Shown piece after piece: positions 1 through 5,472 of a DNA stretch of 7,929 bases; position 1 is the first letter of the stretch, and each line of letters starts with the position of its first letter. Below the pieces are notes generated by a model that saw nothing but the letters and a program-made list of their open reading frames with translations, was not told the origin of the DNA and did no database searches. Source of the stretch: Colimorpha_A sp045593985 (GTDB taxonomy: Bacteria; Bacillota; Clostridia; Oscillospirales; CAG-272); assembly GCA_045593985.1 (NCBI GenBank), contig JAZNXR010000016.1:1-7929 (forward strand), read 5' to 3'. A program made the position numbers and the translations under genes.

Positions 1-161
1 ATAACCTTAACTTCGAATTCGGGATGCCACCAGTCCTCTCTCTTTTCGAGGTCCTTGCCGCTGAGGCTGCGAACGTACTCGCAAACCTTTTTATCCTTGA
101 AAGGAACAAAATCGGCAGGGGCAAAGTCAAATTTTGTTGCGGGATCTGTAATGAAGTTCAT
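1..161 (-). CDS. Probable glucosamine-6-phosphate deaminase/isomerase family protein, N-terminal part
   Basis: This is a 5' fragment of 53 complete codons that runs off the left edge, starting MNFITDPATKFDFAPADFVP and reaching a WWHPEFEVKV stretch. The ATG at 161-159 has a good ribosome binding site, AAAGGAG at 171-177, nine bases upstream. It begins 30 bp after the nagA stop on the same strand with no terminator between, so the two genes are very likely co-transcribed. The N-terminal lead followed by HPxF-x-hydrophobic residues reminds me of the longer NagB-like sugar-phosphate isomerases of Clostridia, and the place directly after nagA fits. Such an enzyme would convert glucosamine-6-phosphate to fructose-6-phosphate and ammonia in the cytosol. 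No active-site residue lies within the fragment, so the function rests mainly on context. The reading frame is secure; the family assignment is tentative. Confidence 0.55.
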   Translation of the reverse strand, partial: MNFITDPATKFDFAPADFVPFKDKKVCEYVRSLSGKDLEKREDWWHPEFEVKV

Positions 162-191
162 TGTCTTTTACTCCTTTGATTTTTTATTTTT

Positions 192-1334
192 TTATTTTAC
201 AATTTCACCGCCAAAGACGGTGTATTTGACGTTAAATAGGTGGTCGACAACGATAAGGTTAGCGACGTTGCCGACGGCGATTCTTCCGCGGTCACTTAAG
301 CCGAGGACATTTGCGGGGTTGGTCGATGCGAACTTGAACGCCTGACATACAGAAGCGCCGGTGTGCTTGATGATGTTCTGGCAGGGGCCGTCGAGGATCA
401 TCTTCGAGCCGGCGATCTCTCCCATAAAGTCGAAGTTGATGTCGGTCGCGCCCTCGTAAAGGTCGCCGTCCGGGATCGGGCCGTGCTCAACGAAGGAGTC
501 GGCGATAAGGACGATCTTGTCATCTCCCTTTATCTTTCTGATAAGGCGAAGCATATAGGGATCAACGTGAATACCTACCTTATCACAGATAAGCTCGGTA
601 TAGATCGAGTCATTATAAAGCGCGCACTCGTCAACACAAGCAGAGCGACACTCGGGATATTTGTTGAGAGTACCGGTTGCGTTCGTATGATGGGTTGCGA
701 TCTTAAGACCGTAGGGAATGATCTTCTCAATTTCCTCGGGAGACGCTTCACTGTGAGCCACAGCGAATACCGCATTCGGATTTACGCTCTTGGCGTAGCG
801 AACGAACTCCTCGATATTTTCTCTTTCGGGAGCGAGGCACCAGACCTTTGCAAGGTCTCCTGCTGCATCTACGATATCCTTATAATTCGCTGCGTCAACG
901 GGCCCCTTCCAGGGGTTATTTTCGCGGTTGCATCCGAATTTCGGATTGAGGTACGGGCCTTCCATATAGAAGCCGATAATATTCTTTGCCTTGCCGCTTG
1001 CCATTACGTCCTTGAGATAAGCGATAGCAGTAAGGTACTGCTCCTTATTCATATTGTAATAGAGGGCAGGGAGAACGTCGGTAACACCGTGGCGAAGCAG
1101 GGTGTCTGCCGCTTTTTCGGCATCGTCGTTAAAGAACGTCTCACCGTCAGCGTGAGTATGAATGTCAATAAGACCGGGACCGACGTATGCGCCGTTTACG
1201 TCAAGTATTTCAGCGCCATCGGGGATCTTGACCTTTCTGCCGAATTCGACTATCCTGCCGTCATCGACAAGAACGGTTCCGTCGTAAATGTAATGGTCTG
1301 TCATTACGATAACAGCGTTTGTAATAGCAAGCAT
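192..1334 (-). CDS. nagA: N-acetylglucosamine-6-phosphate deacetylase (amidohydrolase family)
   Basis: This cytosolic metal-dependent amidohydrolase of about 380 residues (normal length for NagA) should remove acetate from GlcNAc-6-phosphate to give glucosamine-6-phosphate. From the chosen start, visible motifs are the metal-binding H59-x-H61 in IDIHTHADG, the EGPY motif with metal ligand E125, H194 in AHSEAS, H215/H216 in ATHHTNAT, H256 in GIHVDP, the catalytic-type aspartate D279 in LIADS, and the C-terminal NPANVLGL...GRIAVGNVANLIVVD signature. The canonical THxFNAM motif is changed to THHTNAT, and DGIHV to DKVGIHV, so this is a divergent branch and the exact acyl-sugar substrate is not certain. 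Two ATG codons are adjacent, at 1337 and 1334; AGGAGG (1342-1347) is 7 nt from the second and only 4 nt from the first, so I chose 1334. It has its own promoter and is followed by the probable nagB-like gene. Confidence 0.85.
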   Translation of the reverse strand: MLAITNAVIVMTDHYIYDGTVLVDDGRIVEFGRKVKIPDGAEILDVNGAYVGPGLIDIHTHADGETFFNDDAEKAADTLLRHGVTDVLPALYYNMNKEQYLTAIAYLKDVMASGKAKNIIGFYMEGPYLNPKFGCNRENNPWKGPVDAANYKDIVDAAGDLAKVWCLAPERENIEEFVRYAKSVNPNAVFAVAHSEASPEEIEKIIPYGLKIATHHTNATGTLNKYPECRSACVDECALYNDSIYTELICDKVGIHVDPYMLRLIRKIKGDDKIVLIADSFVEHGPIPDGDLYEGATDINFDFMGEIAGSKMILDGPCQNIIKHTGASVCQAFKFASTNPANVLGLSDRGRIAVGNVANLIVVDHLFNVKYTVFGGEIVK

Positions 1335-1358
1335 CATGCCACCTCCTAATATAGTATA

Positions 1359-1387
1359 ATTATATCTATAAAATGGAAATATGTCAA
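1359..1387 (-). promoter_or_regulatory. Sigma-A-type promoter of nagA
   Basis: On the minus strand TTGACA (1382-1387) and TATAAT (1359-1364) are both perfect matches to consensus and are separated by exactly 17 bp. Transcription should start near 1352, which leaves a leader of only about 15 to 18 nt that is little more than the ribosome binding site. There is therefore no room for a riboswitch or leader attenuator; any control must act at the DNA level. The -10 element lies inside the short palindrome TATAATTATA (1355-1364). Confidence 0.85.
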
Positions 1388-1417
1388 TAGCTTTAGGGAC
1401 AAATGTTGTCTTTAAGC

Positions 1418-3370
1418 CTATTTAATTTCCTCCCTGTATTCCTCGATTTTAAGGATCTTGATATCGCCGTCCAAATATCGGTATAGGAAATAACGGACAG
1501 GGCGCTTATCGTCGCTTGCAAGGTTGTTGCGGAAAGTGCCGTTGTTTTCCATAATCTTATAAGCAACGTCAAATTGGTAAACTGTAATCTGATTCGATGT
1601 GCCCTCATTAAGATAGTGTACTTCAAGAAGGTCGACTACCTCAATTTCGTAAAGCTTCTGCATGGTAAATGGCTTCTTTTCGCCGTATTCGTTCTTATAA
1701 GCATCGGTGAGAAAAGAATTGTACTTAACGTAATCTCCGTTAATTACTGCATCGAAGTATTCACGGAAAAACTCCGCTATCGGCCCTGCAGCAGCAAAAT
1801 CCGCATCATTTTTAAGAGTAAGCGTGAGGTTATTTGAGGTATAGTGTATGTCTCTGTCCTTTTCGAGGTAGCTTTCGTTCTTAAAAATATCTTCTTCCCA
1901 GTCAGGCTCGACAAAGTATTCCTCGCCGAGCGGGGGATAATCACGGTATTTTTTCTCTTTTCCGAAAAGTAGGTCAAGGATTCCGCTTTCGAAAACGAGA
2001 TTGAGAGCCAGGAAAAGCGCGGTGAGGCTGCATATTACTGCGATCAGCTTCTTCGCTAAACGCTTTTCCTTTGCCTTTTTGCCATTCAGACCGTTACTAT
2101 CGGCGCTGATAAGCGCTTTCTTGAAATCGGGATAGGAATAAAGCGAGCCGACACAAAGGATCGGAGTGCCTTTTTTTAGCGAGCTTTCGTAGGCATTTTT
2201 TACTGCATCGTCAAAGGATTCGCAAGGGACTGCCTTTTTGCCCTTGCTTTTAAAGACCTCGGCGTAATCTCTTGCATCGAGCGCACGGGGACTGTCGGGC
2301 GTAACGGTGTAAACCGTATCGGAAATCTCTGCGATTTTTGATGCTATCGTTTCGTAATCCTTGTCCTTAAGAACTCCCGAAATTACGAGAATTTTCTTCT
2401 TTCCGAAGCATTCCTTAACTGTACGGACGGCGGCGGTAACGCCCTCCTCGTTATGTCCTCCGTCAAAGAAAACGGGAGGATAATCGCATAGACGCTCAAA
2501 GCGTCCCTTCCACTCGGTTTCCTTTAAGCCGTCATAAAGGTTTTTCTTTGAGATCTTATATCCCTCTTTACGAAGGATCTCAACCGCTTCAATAACGTTT
2601 GCGGCGTTTTCGGGCTGGTAAGCTCCGAGAAGCGAAAGAGTGATGTTTTGATGCTTTTTATAGCCAAATTTGCTTCCCTTGAGTGACATTTTCTGAAGGG
2701 AAAGGGCAGAGTGATCCTTTTTGTAATAAGCACAGCCGAGCTCGTCTGCTTTTGCCTTGATCACATTCTCTGCTTCCTTGCTCTTGCCACCGTAGAGAAC
2801 AGGTCGGGAGGGCTTGATTATGCCTGCCTTCTCGGCGGCGATCTTTTCTATCGTATCACCGAGAAAGGCGATATGATCAAGGGCGATTCCCGTAATTACC
2901 GAAAGGATCGGAGAGGGAATAATGTTCGTTGAATCGAGGCGTCCTCCCATGCCGCATTCGAGAACTACGATATCTGCGTTTTTCTTCTTGAAATAAACGA
3001 ATCCGATAGCGGTAAGAACCTCAAATTCGGTCGGCGGATCGGTCATGGAAAGGCAAGCGTCCTTTACCTCGTCAACAACCTCGGCAAGCTCGCTTTTCGA
3101 TATCATTTCGCCGTTAAAACGTATTCTTTCTTCAAAAAATTCGATAAATGGCGAGGTGAAAAGTCCCGTTTTATAGCCCGCTTTTCGCAAAACGGAATCC
3201 AGCATTGCGCAGAAAGAACCCTTACCGTTCGTTCCTGCAACGTGAACGAAGTTAAGGGTTTTTTCGGGGTTTCCGAGCTTTTTCATAAGCTCTTCTATTC
3301 TTGTTAATCCCGGACGGCTTCCTTGCCATTCGGTGCTGTGTATGAAGGAAATAGCTTCATCGTAGGTCAT
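1418..3370 (-). CDS. folC: Bifunctional folylpolyglutamate/dihydrofolate synthase fused to a C-terminal membrane anchor and extracytoplasmic domain
   Basis: Residues 1 to about 420 are a complete FolC of the Mur ligase family, which adds glutamate to folates using ATP. Visible motifs are the P-loop GTNGKGS (46-52), TSPF (72-75), ECGMGGRLDSTN (138-149), LDHIAFLGDT (165-174), EKAGIIKP (180-187), DGGHN (303-307) and the usual C-terminal GSLYSYPDF. The frame then continues through a lysine-rich linker (KKAKEKRLAKK), one hydrophobic helix (about 441-460) and some 185 further residues, to 650 in total; FolC normally ends near 420-440. The positive linker predicts FolC inside and the tail outside. 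The tail alternates helix and strand in a way that suggests an NTF2-like fold, which is inference. I start at ATG 3370 because GGTGA (3376-3380) sits 5 nt upstream; a GTG at 3379 is the alternative. The gene overlaps folT by 14 bp, implying translational coupling under the THF riboswitch. No terminator with a U-tract follows. Confidence 0.9.
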   Translation of the reverse strand: MTYDEAISFIHSTEWQGSRPGLTRIEELMKKLGNPEKTLNFVHVAGTNGKGSFCAMLDSVLRKAGYKTGLFTSPFIEFFEERIRFNGEMISKSELAEVVDEVKDACLSMTDPPTEFEVLTAIGFVYFKKKNADIVVLECGMGGRLDSTNIIPSPILSVITGIALDHIAFLGDTIEKIAAEKAGIIKPSRPVLYGGKSKEAENVIKAKADELGCAYYKKDHSALSLQKMSLKGSKFGYKKHQNITLSLLGAYQPENAANVIEAVEILRKEGYKISKKNLYDGLKETEWKGRFERLCDYPPVFFDGGHNEEGVTAAVRTVKECFGKKKILVISGVLKDKDYETIASKIAEISDTVYTVTPDSPRALDARDYAEVFKSKGKKAVPCESFDDAVKNAYESSLKKGTPILCVGSLYSYPDFKKALISADSNGLNGKKAKEKRLAKKLIAVICSLTALFLALNLVFESGILDLLFGKEKKYRDYPPLGEEYFVEPDWEEDIFKNESYLEKDRDIHYTSNNLTLTLKNDADFAAAGPIAEFFREYFDAVINGDYVKYNSFLTDAYKNEYGEKKPFTMQKLYEIEVVDLLEVHYLNEGTSNQITVYQFDVAYKIMENNGTFRNNLASDDKRPVRYFLYRYLDGDIKILKIEEYREEIK

Positions 3371-3911
3371 GACTGTCACCGGTAATTTCGTTTTTAAGTG
3401 CTTTGTTTTTGAAAAGGATTGAGAGAACGATGCTCTCGACTGTTGCGACTAAGGTATAGATCGGAATTCTCAAAAGAAGTATGATTCCGAATCGGAAGAA
3501 CAGATGCAGAGCAAGCGACTTGATCATCATAGAGCCAATAATATGCCCTGCAAAGACGGCAGCGGTTATTCTTGCTGCCTTGAAGCGCTTTTTAAAGCAG
3601 TATTTGTAAATGACACCCGATACCACTCCCGTGTAGCAAGCTCCGATGGTGATAAGCAGGTTAACGGGCATTCCGGTTATGACGCAGGAAATGAGGTCTG
3701 CGCCGATAGCGATAGCTCCGCCGACGATAGGGCCGAATGCGAATGCGCCAATGAATATCGGCAGGCTCTCAAAGGTTAAGCGGGCAGAGCCCTCAAAAAG
3801 CTGGAAATATTTTGCAAGCGTTGCTAAAATAACGCTTGCGGCGGTAAGAAGTCCCGATACGGTTATTACCTTTGCCGAATAAAAGCTCTTGCTTGTTTCA
3901 CGTTTCTTCAA
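3357..3911 (-). CDS. folT: Folate ECF transporter S component
   Basis: This small integral membrane protein (184 residues) has about six hydrophobic segments and an FESLPIFIGAF...GPIVGG...GAD pattern (about 48-72) typical of FolT-type substrate-binding subunits of energy-coupling factor transporters. It binds folate in the membrane and works with shared EcfA/EcfA'/EcfT subunits, which are not in this window. The frame is open back to an ATG at 4085, but that stretch runs through the riboswitch and terminator, so the true start must lie after them. The best choice is TTG at 3911-3909, giving a basic N-terminus (KKRETSKSF) before the first helix. Its Shine-Dalgarno GGGAGG (3921-3926) is 9 nt upstream and is itself the 3' arm of the terminator stem. 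The other upstream ATG, at 3932, sits in the terminator loop without a binding site. The THF riboswitch upstream and folC downstream make the folate substrate secure. Confidence 0.88.
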   Translation of the reverse strand: MKKRETSKSFYSAKVITVSGLLTAASVILATLAKYFQLFEGSARLTFESLPIFIGAFAFGPIVGGAIAIGADLISCVITGMPVNLLITIGACYTGVVSGVIYKYCFKKRFKAARITAAVFAGHIIGSMMIKSLALHLFFRFGIILLLRIPIYTLVATVESIVLSILFKNKALKNEITGDSHDLR

Positions 3912-3950
3912 AATAAAAAACCTCCCTTGCATTCTCGCAGCACAGGGAGG
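3910..3950 (-). terminator. Riboswitch-controlled intrinsic terminator before folT
   Basis: On the minus strand CCTCCCT (3950-3944) pairs with AGGGAGG (3927-3921). After one bulged base a further TGC/GCA extends the stem under a 9-nt loop. A U-tract TTTTTTATTTT follows (3920-3910) and runs straight into the TTG start codon of folT. The hairpin lies 15 nt after the THF aptamer and is the expected expression platform: bound THF should favour termination. The segment CACAAGG (3964-3958) can pair with the 5' arm (CC, TGTG with one mismatch) and is a candidate antiterminator. Because the 3' arm holds the folT ribosome binding site, the same hairpin would also block translation of any read-through RNA. 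Confidence 0.85.
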
Positions 3951-3965
3951 AAAAAATCCTTGTGT

Positions 3966-4063
3966 ACCAGCGGGATGCGAATTTCGGATCGCAACCGCAT
4001 GTCTTCGTCCGAAGGGCAACTCCCCGTCCCGTCGGCACTTAACGCCCGAAATTCTACTCTGAT
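3966..4063 (-). promoter_or_regulatory. Tetrahydrofolate (THF) riboswitch aptamer
   Basis: On the minus strand the conserved core reads AGAGTAGAATTTCGGGCGTT and continues AAGTGCC, and the 3' side has TTCGCATCCCGC. These match the THF riboswitch consensus (GAGUAGA, GCGUUAAGUG, GCAUCCGC). P1 pairs ATCAG (4063-4059) with CTGGT (3970-3966). P2 is a perfect 9-bp helix, GAATTTCGG (4054-4046) with CCGAAATTC (3987-3979). The internal GACGGGGAGTTGCCC...GGACGAA region matches the longer clostridial form, such as the one upstream of folT in Eubacterium siraeum (from memory). It senses reduced folates and should switch off folT-folC when THF is plentiful. It starts about 7 nt after the predicted transcription start. 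Confidence 0.93.
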
Positions 4064-4082
4064 TATTATGTATACATAATAA
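4063..4082. repeat. Perfect 20-bp palindrome over the folT -10 element and transcription start
   Basis: TTATTATGTATACATAATAA is a perfect inverted repeat with no spacer, centred between 4072 and 4073. It covers the whole -10 element (4076-4081), the predicted transcription start (about 4070) and the first nucleotides of the transcript up to the P1 stem of the riboswitch. The position is what an operator for a dimeric repressor would occupy. I do not recognise it as the site of a specific regulator. Because part of it is transcribed and AT-rich it could also be chance, although ten matched pairs in a row is a lot. Confidence 0.6.
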
Positions 4083-4104
4083 CATCGAAAGTGCGCTTTG
4101 TCAA
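4076..4104 (-). promoter_or_regulatory. Sigma-A-type promoter of the folT-folC operon
   Basis: On the minus strand TTGACA (4099-4104) is perfect and TATTAT (4076-4081) matches five of six positions, with a 17-bp spacer. The predicted start near 4070 puts the THF aptamer at the very 5' end of the RNA. The promoter lies directly downstream of the lipoprotein terminator, so the two transcription units are well separated. Confidence 0.85.
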
Positions 4105-4130
4105 GAGTAATGTCTTCTTTTGCAAAAATG

Positions 4131-4164
4131 ATAAAAAATCTCCCCGCGCTGAGCGCGGGGAGAT
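4131..4164 (-). terminator. Strong intrinsic terminator of the lipoprotein gene
   Basis: A perfect 12-bp stem (4164-4153 with 4149-4138; ATCTCCCCGCGC and its complement) closes a 3-nt loop. On the minus strand it is followed by TTTTTTAT (4138-4131). It lies about 60 bp beyond the TGA of the lipoprotein gene, and only 4 bp beyond the TAA that ends the frameshifted second repeat copy. That suits a gene that once ended at the TAA. On the plus strand there is no U-tract, so it works in one direction only. Confidence 0.92.
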
Positions 4165-4167
4165 ACT

Positions 4168-4294
4168 TTAACTGATGGCATCATCAATGGGTGGGAACAC
4201 ATCTGTTGTTGGGAAAGGCGTGCCTTCACCAGCCGATGGCATCATCATCAAGATCGGGGGGCGGCGTATATGTGGGCAGGGGAGTGCCTTCACC
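4168..4294 (-). repeat. Diverged tandem repeat at the 3' end of the lipoprotein gene, second copy out of frame
   Basis: Copy 1 (4294-4235) encodes GEGTPLPTYTPPPDLDDDAI in the lipoprotein frame. Copy 2 (4230-4174) starts with the same GGTGAAGGCAC and ends with the same GATGATGCCATC. It would encode GEGTPFPTTDVFPPIDDAI plus S and a TAA (4170-4168) in the other frame. The copies start 64 bp apart, not a multiple of three, so the reading frame hits TGA at 4228-4226 inside copy 2. Many differences between the copies fall at third positions or are conservative, which suggests that copy 2 was once translated. Confidence 0.75.
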
Positions 4295-5221
4295 TTGTCT
4301 TACGGGGCAAAAATACTGGTCTTGCATTTCCTTTGTGCCGTAAACGTAATCGGGATTGTAATACTTAAACAGATTCGGGTATATTTCGAGAAATTCGGAC
4401 TTATCTATCTTGAAGTAGTTGACAAAGTGGATAACGTTGAAATTCTCGGTTCCCGCAAATTTTTTCTCGTACTCCTCAAATTTTTCAGGCGTTACGTACT
4501 CGATGAGCCGCCAATCTATCGTGTAATAACGTCTTGTGTGAGAATTATCGTATTTGTACGTAACTGATCTTATTTCCGGCCAATCGTAGTCGGGGTGTAC
4601 GAATAGCTCAACATCGCCGTACTTATGATAGAGATCATACCAAATGCTCCAGTATTTGTTGATGTTGAAACTCTCATAAAACTCCGGATTGTATTTATTT
4701 TCTTCCTTTTCAAGACGCCACACCTTTTGGTATTCTTCCTCGGTAATCCCGTAGTAGTCTATGAAATCCGGTATTCCCCACTCAGCGGTTTTGTCAAAGA
4801 TAATTATTTGATCAACTTGTTCGTGGGTTAAAATTCCGTAATTAAAAAACTTGCCCGTTTCTATAACATGGTAAGCATGAATTTGCTTCGAGGTCTCGGA
4901 GGACCCCCTTGCATAGGGCCCTTCATCAGACATAAGGACATCGGGTCCAAAATGATACATGTCGTTGTAAAACCCGGGATAGCGATTATAGTAGTATTCA
5001 GAAAAGTAAGGAGCCATAAGCTGCATCATAAGGAGGTCATAACTGTCCGAAAACTCATGCGGTGCTGTTACCTCGACCGGTTCCGTTGATACAACGGGTT
5101 CCGTTGATACAACGGGCGGTTCTGTCGTTATTGAGGCATCATTATTATTGTTGCTTTGGCATCCTGCAAAAAAACAGGTGCATATTGTGATAATGCAAAG
5201 TAAAATTGCTGTTAGCTTCAT
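4226..5221 (-). CDS. Putative lipoprotein of unknown function with an internal repeat
   Basis: The N-terminus has a hydrophobic stretch and a lipobox ending FAGC with C21 as the likely lipidated residue, so the protein should be anchored outside the cytoplasmic membrane. A short Asn- and Thr/Pro-rich spacer (22-55) contains a repeated VVSTEP unit. The body (56-305) is rich in Tyr, Phe, Trp and acidic residues. It holds two related segments of about 38 residues (131-168 and 243-281), most alike at FIDYYGITEEEY and FVNYFKIDKSEF; I know no function for it. The tail is Pro/Thr-rich, then DLDDDAIGW. The ATG has AGGAGG (5230-5235) 8 nt upstream and a consensus promoter. The gene stands alone between its promoter and terminator. 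The present stop appears to result from a frameshift next to a repeat copy, so the ancestral protein was probably about 20 residues longer. Confidence 0.85.
   Translation of the reverse strand: MKLTAILLCIITICTCFFAGCQSNNNNDASITTEPPVVSTEPVVSTEPVEVTAPHEFSDSYDLLMMQLMAPYFSEYYYNRYPGFYNDMYHFGPDVLMSDEGPYARGSSETSKQIHAYHVIETGKFFNYGILTHEQVDQIIIFDKTAEWGIPDFIDYYGITEEEYQKVWRLEKEENKYNPEFYESFNINKYWSIWYDLYHKYGDVELFVHPDYDWPEIRSVTYKYDNSHTRRYYTIDWRLIEYVTPEKFEEYEKKFAGTENFNVIHFVNYFKIDKSEFLEIYPNLFKYYNPDYVYGTKEMQDQYFCPVRQGEGTPLPTYTPPPDLDDDAIGW
5079..5114 (-). repeat. Exact 18-bp tandem duplication in the lipoprotein spacer
   Basis: Two identical adjacent 18-bp units (5079-5096 and 5097-5114) encode the repeated VVSTEP hexapeptide just after the lipidation site. 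A third, degenerate unit (VEVTAP) follows. The unit length keeps the frame, so the copy number could vary between strains and change only the spacer length. Confidence 0.85.
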
Positions 5222-5296
5222 ATTTAGTTCCTCCTAATAATTATTATGTGAGTATTACTCGATAATCACACCATTTAAGGCATTTATTACGGTTAT

Positions 5297-5325
5297 ATTA
5301 TATACTAATTGGTAAATTTTGTCAA
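5297..5325 (-). promoter_or_regulatory. Sigma-A-type promoter of the lipoprotein gene
   Basis: On the minus strand TTGACA (5320-5325) and TATAAT (5297-5302) are perfect consensus elements with a 17-bp spacer. Transcription would begin near 5290 and give a leader of about 70 nt. The leader holds a small palindrome GAGTAATACTC (5250-5260) but no riboswitch that I recognise. High, constitutive expression is expected. Confidence 0.85.
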
Positions 5326-5387
5326 TATGCACAAACAAATATTGAGCATCGCAATAGCGCCGTTAACAAAATGTTTACAAAAATAGT

Positions 5388-5401
5388 CGAACACCCGTTT
5401 G
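5388..5401 (+). promoter_or_regulatory. SOS box (LexA operator) of lexA
   Basis: CGAACACCCGTTTG matches the Gram-positive LexA operator CGAACRNRYGTTYG at all but one position (C instead of R in the spacer). It sits 71 bp before the lexA start codon and overlaps the -35 region of the predicted promoter, so bound LexA would block RNA polymerase and repress its own gene. Induction would follow RecA-stimulated cleavage of LexA after DNA damage. Confidence 0.88.
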
Positions 5402-5427
5402 CATTTTCCTTGATGTTGTGGTATGAT
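5399..5427 (+). promoter_or_regulatory. Extended -10 promoter of the lexA operon
   Basis: TATGAT (5422-5427) matches five of six -10 positions and is preceded by TGG, an extended -10 TGN motif (5419-5421). The -35 at 17 bp spacing (TTGCAT, 5399-5404) is weak, as often seen where the extended -10 compensates. It overlaps the SOS box. Transcription should start near 5434, about 39 nt before lexA. Confidence 0.7.
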
Positions 5428-5472
5428 GTATTTGTAAAAATGTAATTTTTATTTTGAAAGGAAGTCGCATAT

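Noticed and set aside
363..1349. Long open frame on the plus strand opposite nagA
   Set aside because: It is a mirror of nagA, has no ribosome binding site and no recognisable protein features; nagA on the minus strand carries all the motifs.
1388..1420. Hairpin between folC and nagA (GACAA/TTGTC plus a weak outer stem) as a folC terminator
   Set aside because: The stems are short and AT-rich and no U-tract follows, so I do not call a terminator. The folT-folC transcript may read into nagA.
2060..2110. Separate gene start at an ATG in the folC linker (ATGGCAAAAAGG)
   Set aside because: That ATG is out of frame with the tail and reaches a stop after nine codons; only an extra A in the AAAAA run would make it work. 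No ribosome binding site precedes it. Kept as an alternative under the fusion finding.
3912..4085. N-terminal extension of folT to an ATG at 4085
   Set aside because: The extension translates the THF riboswitch and terminator, would begin upstream of the predicted transcription start, and has no ribosome binding site. The TTG at 3911 is better supported.
5250..5260. Palindrome GAGTAATACTC in the lipoprotein leader
   Set aside because: The two arms are separated by a single base, so it cannot form an RNA hairpin as written, and it is short enough to be chance in AT-rich DNA.
5362..5378. Imperfect palindrome GTTAACAAAATGTTTAC between the lipoprotein promoter and the SOS box
   Set aside because: It has one mismatch, does not overlap either promoter and matches no operator I know; it is too weak to list as a site.
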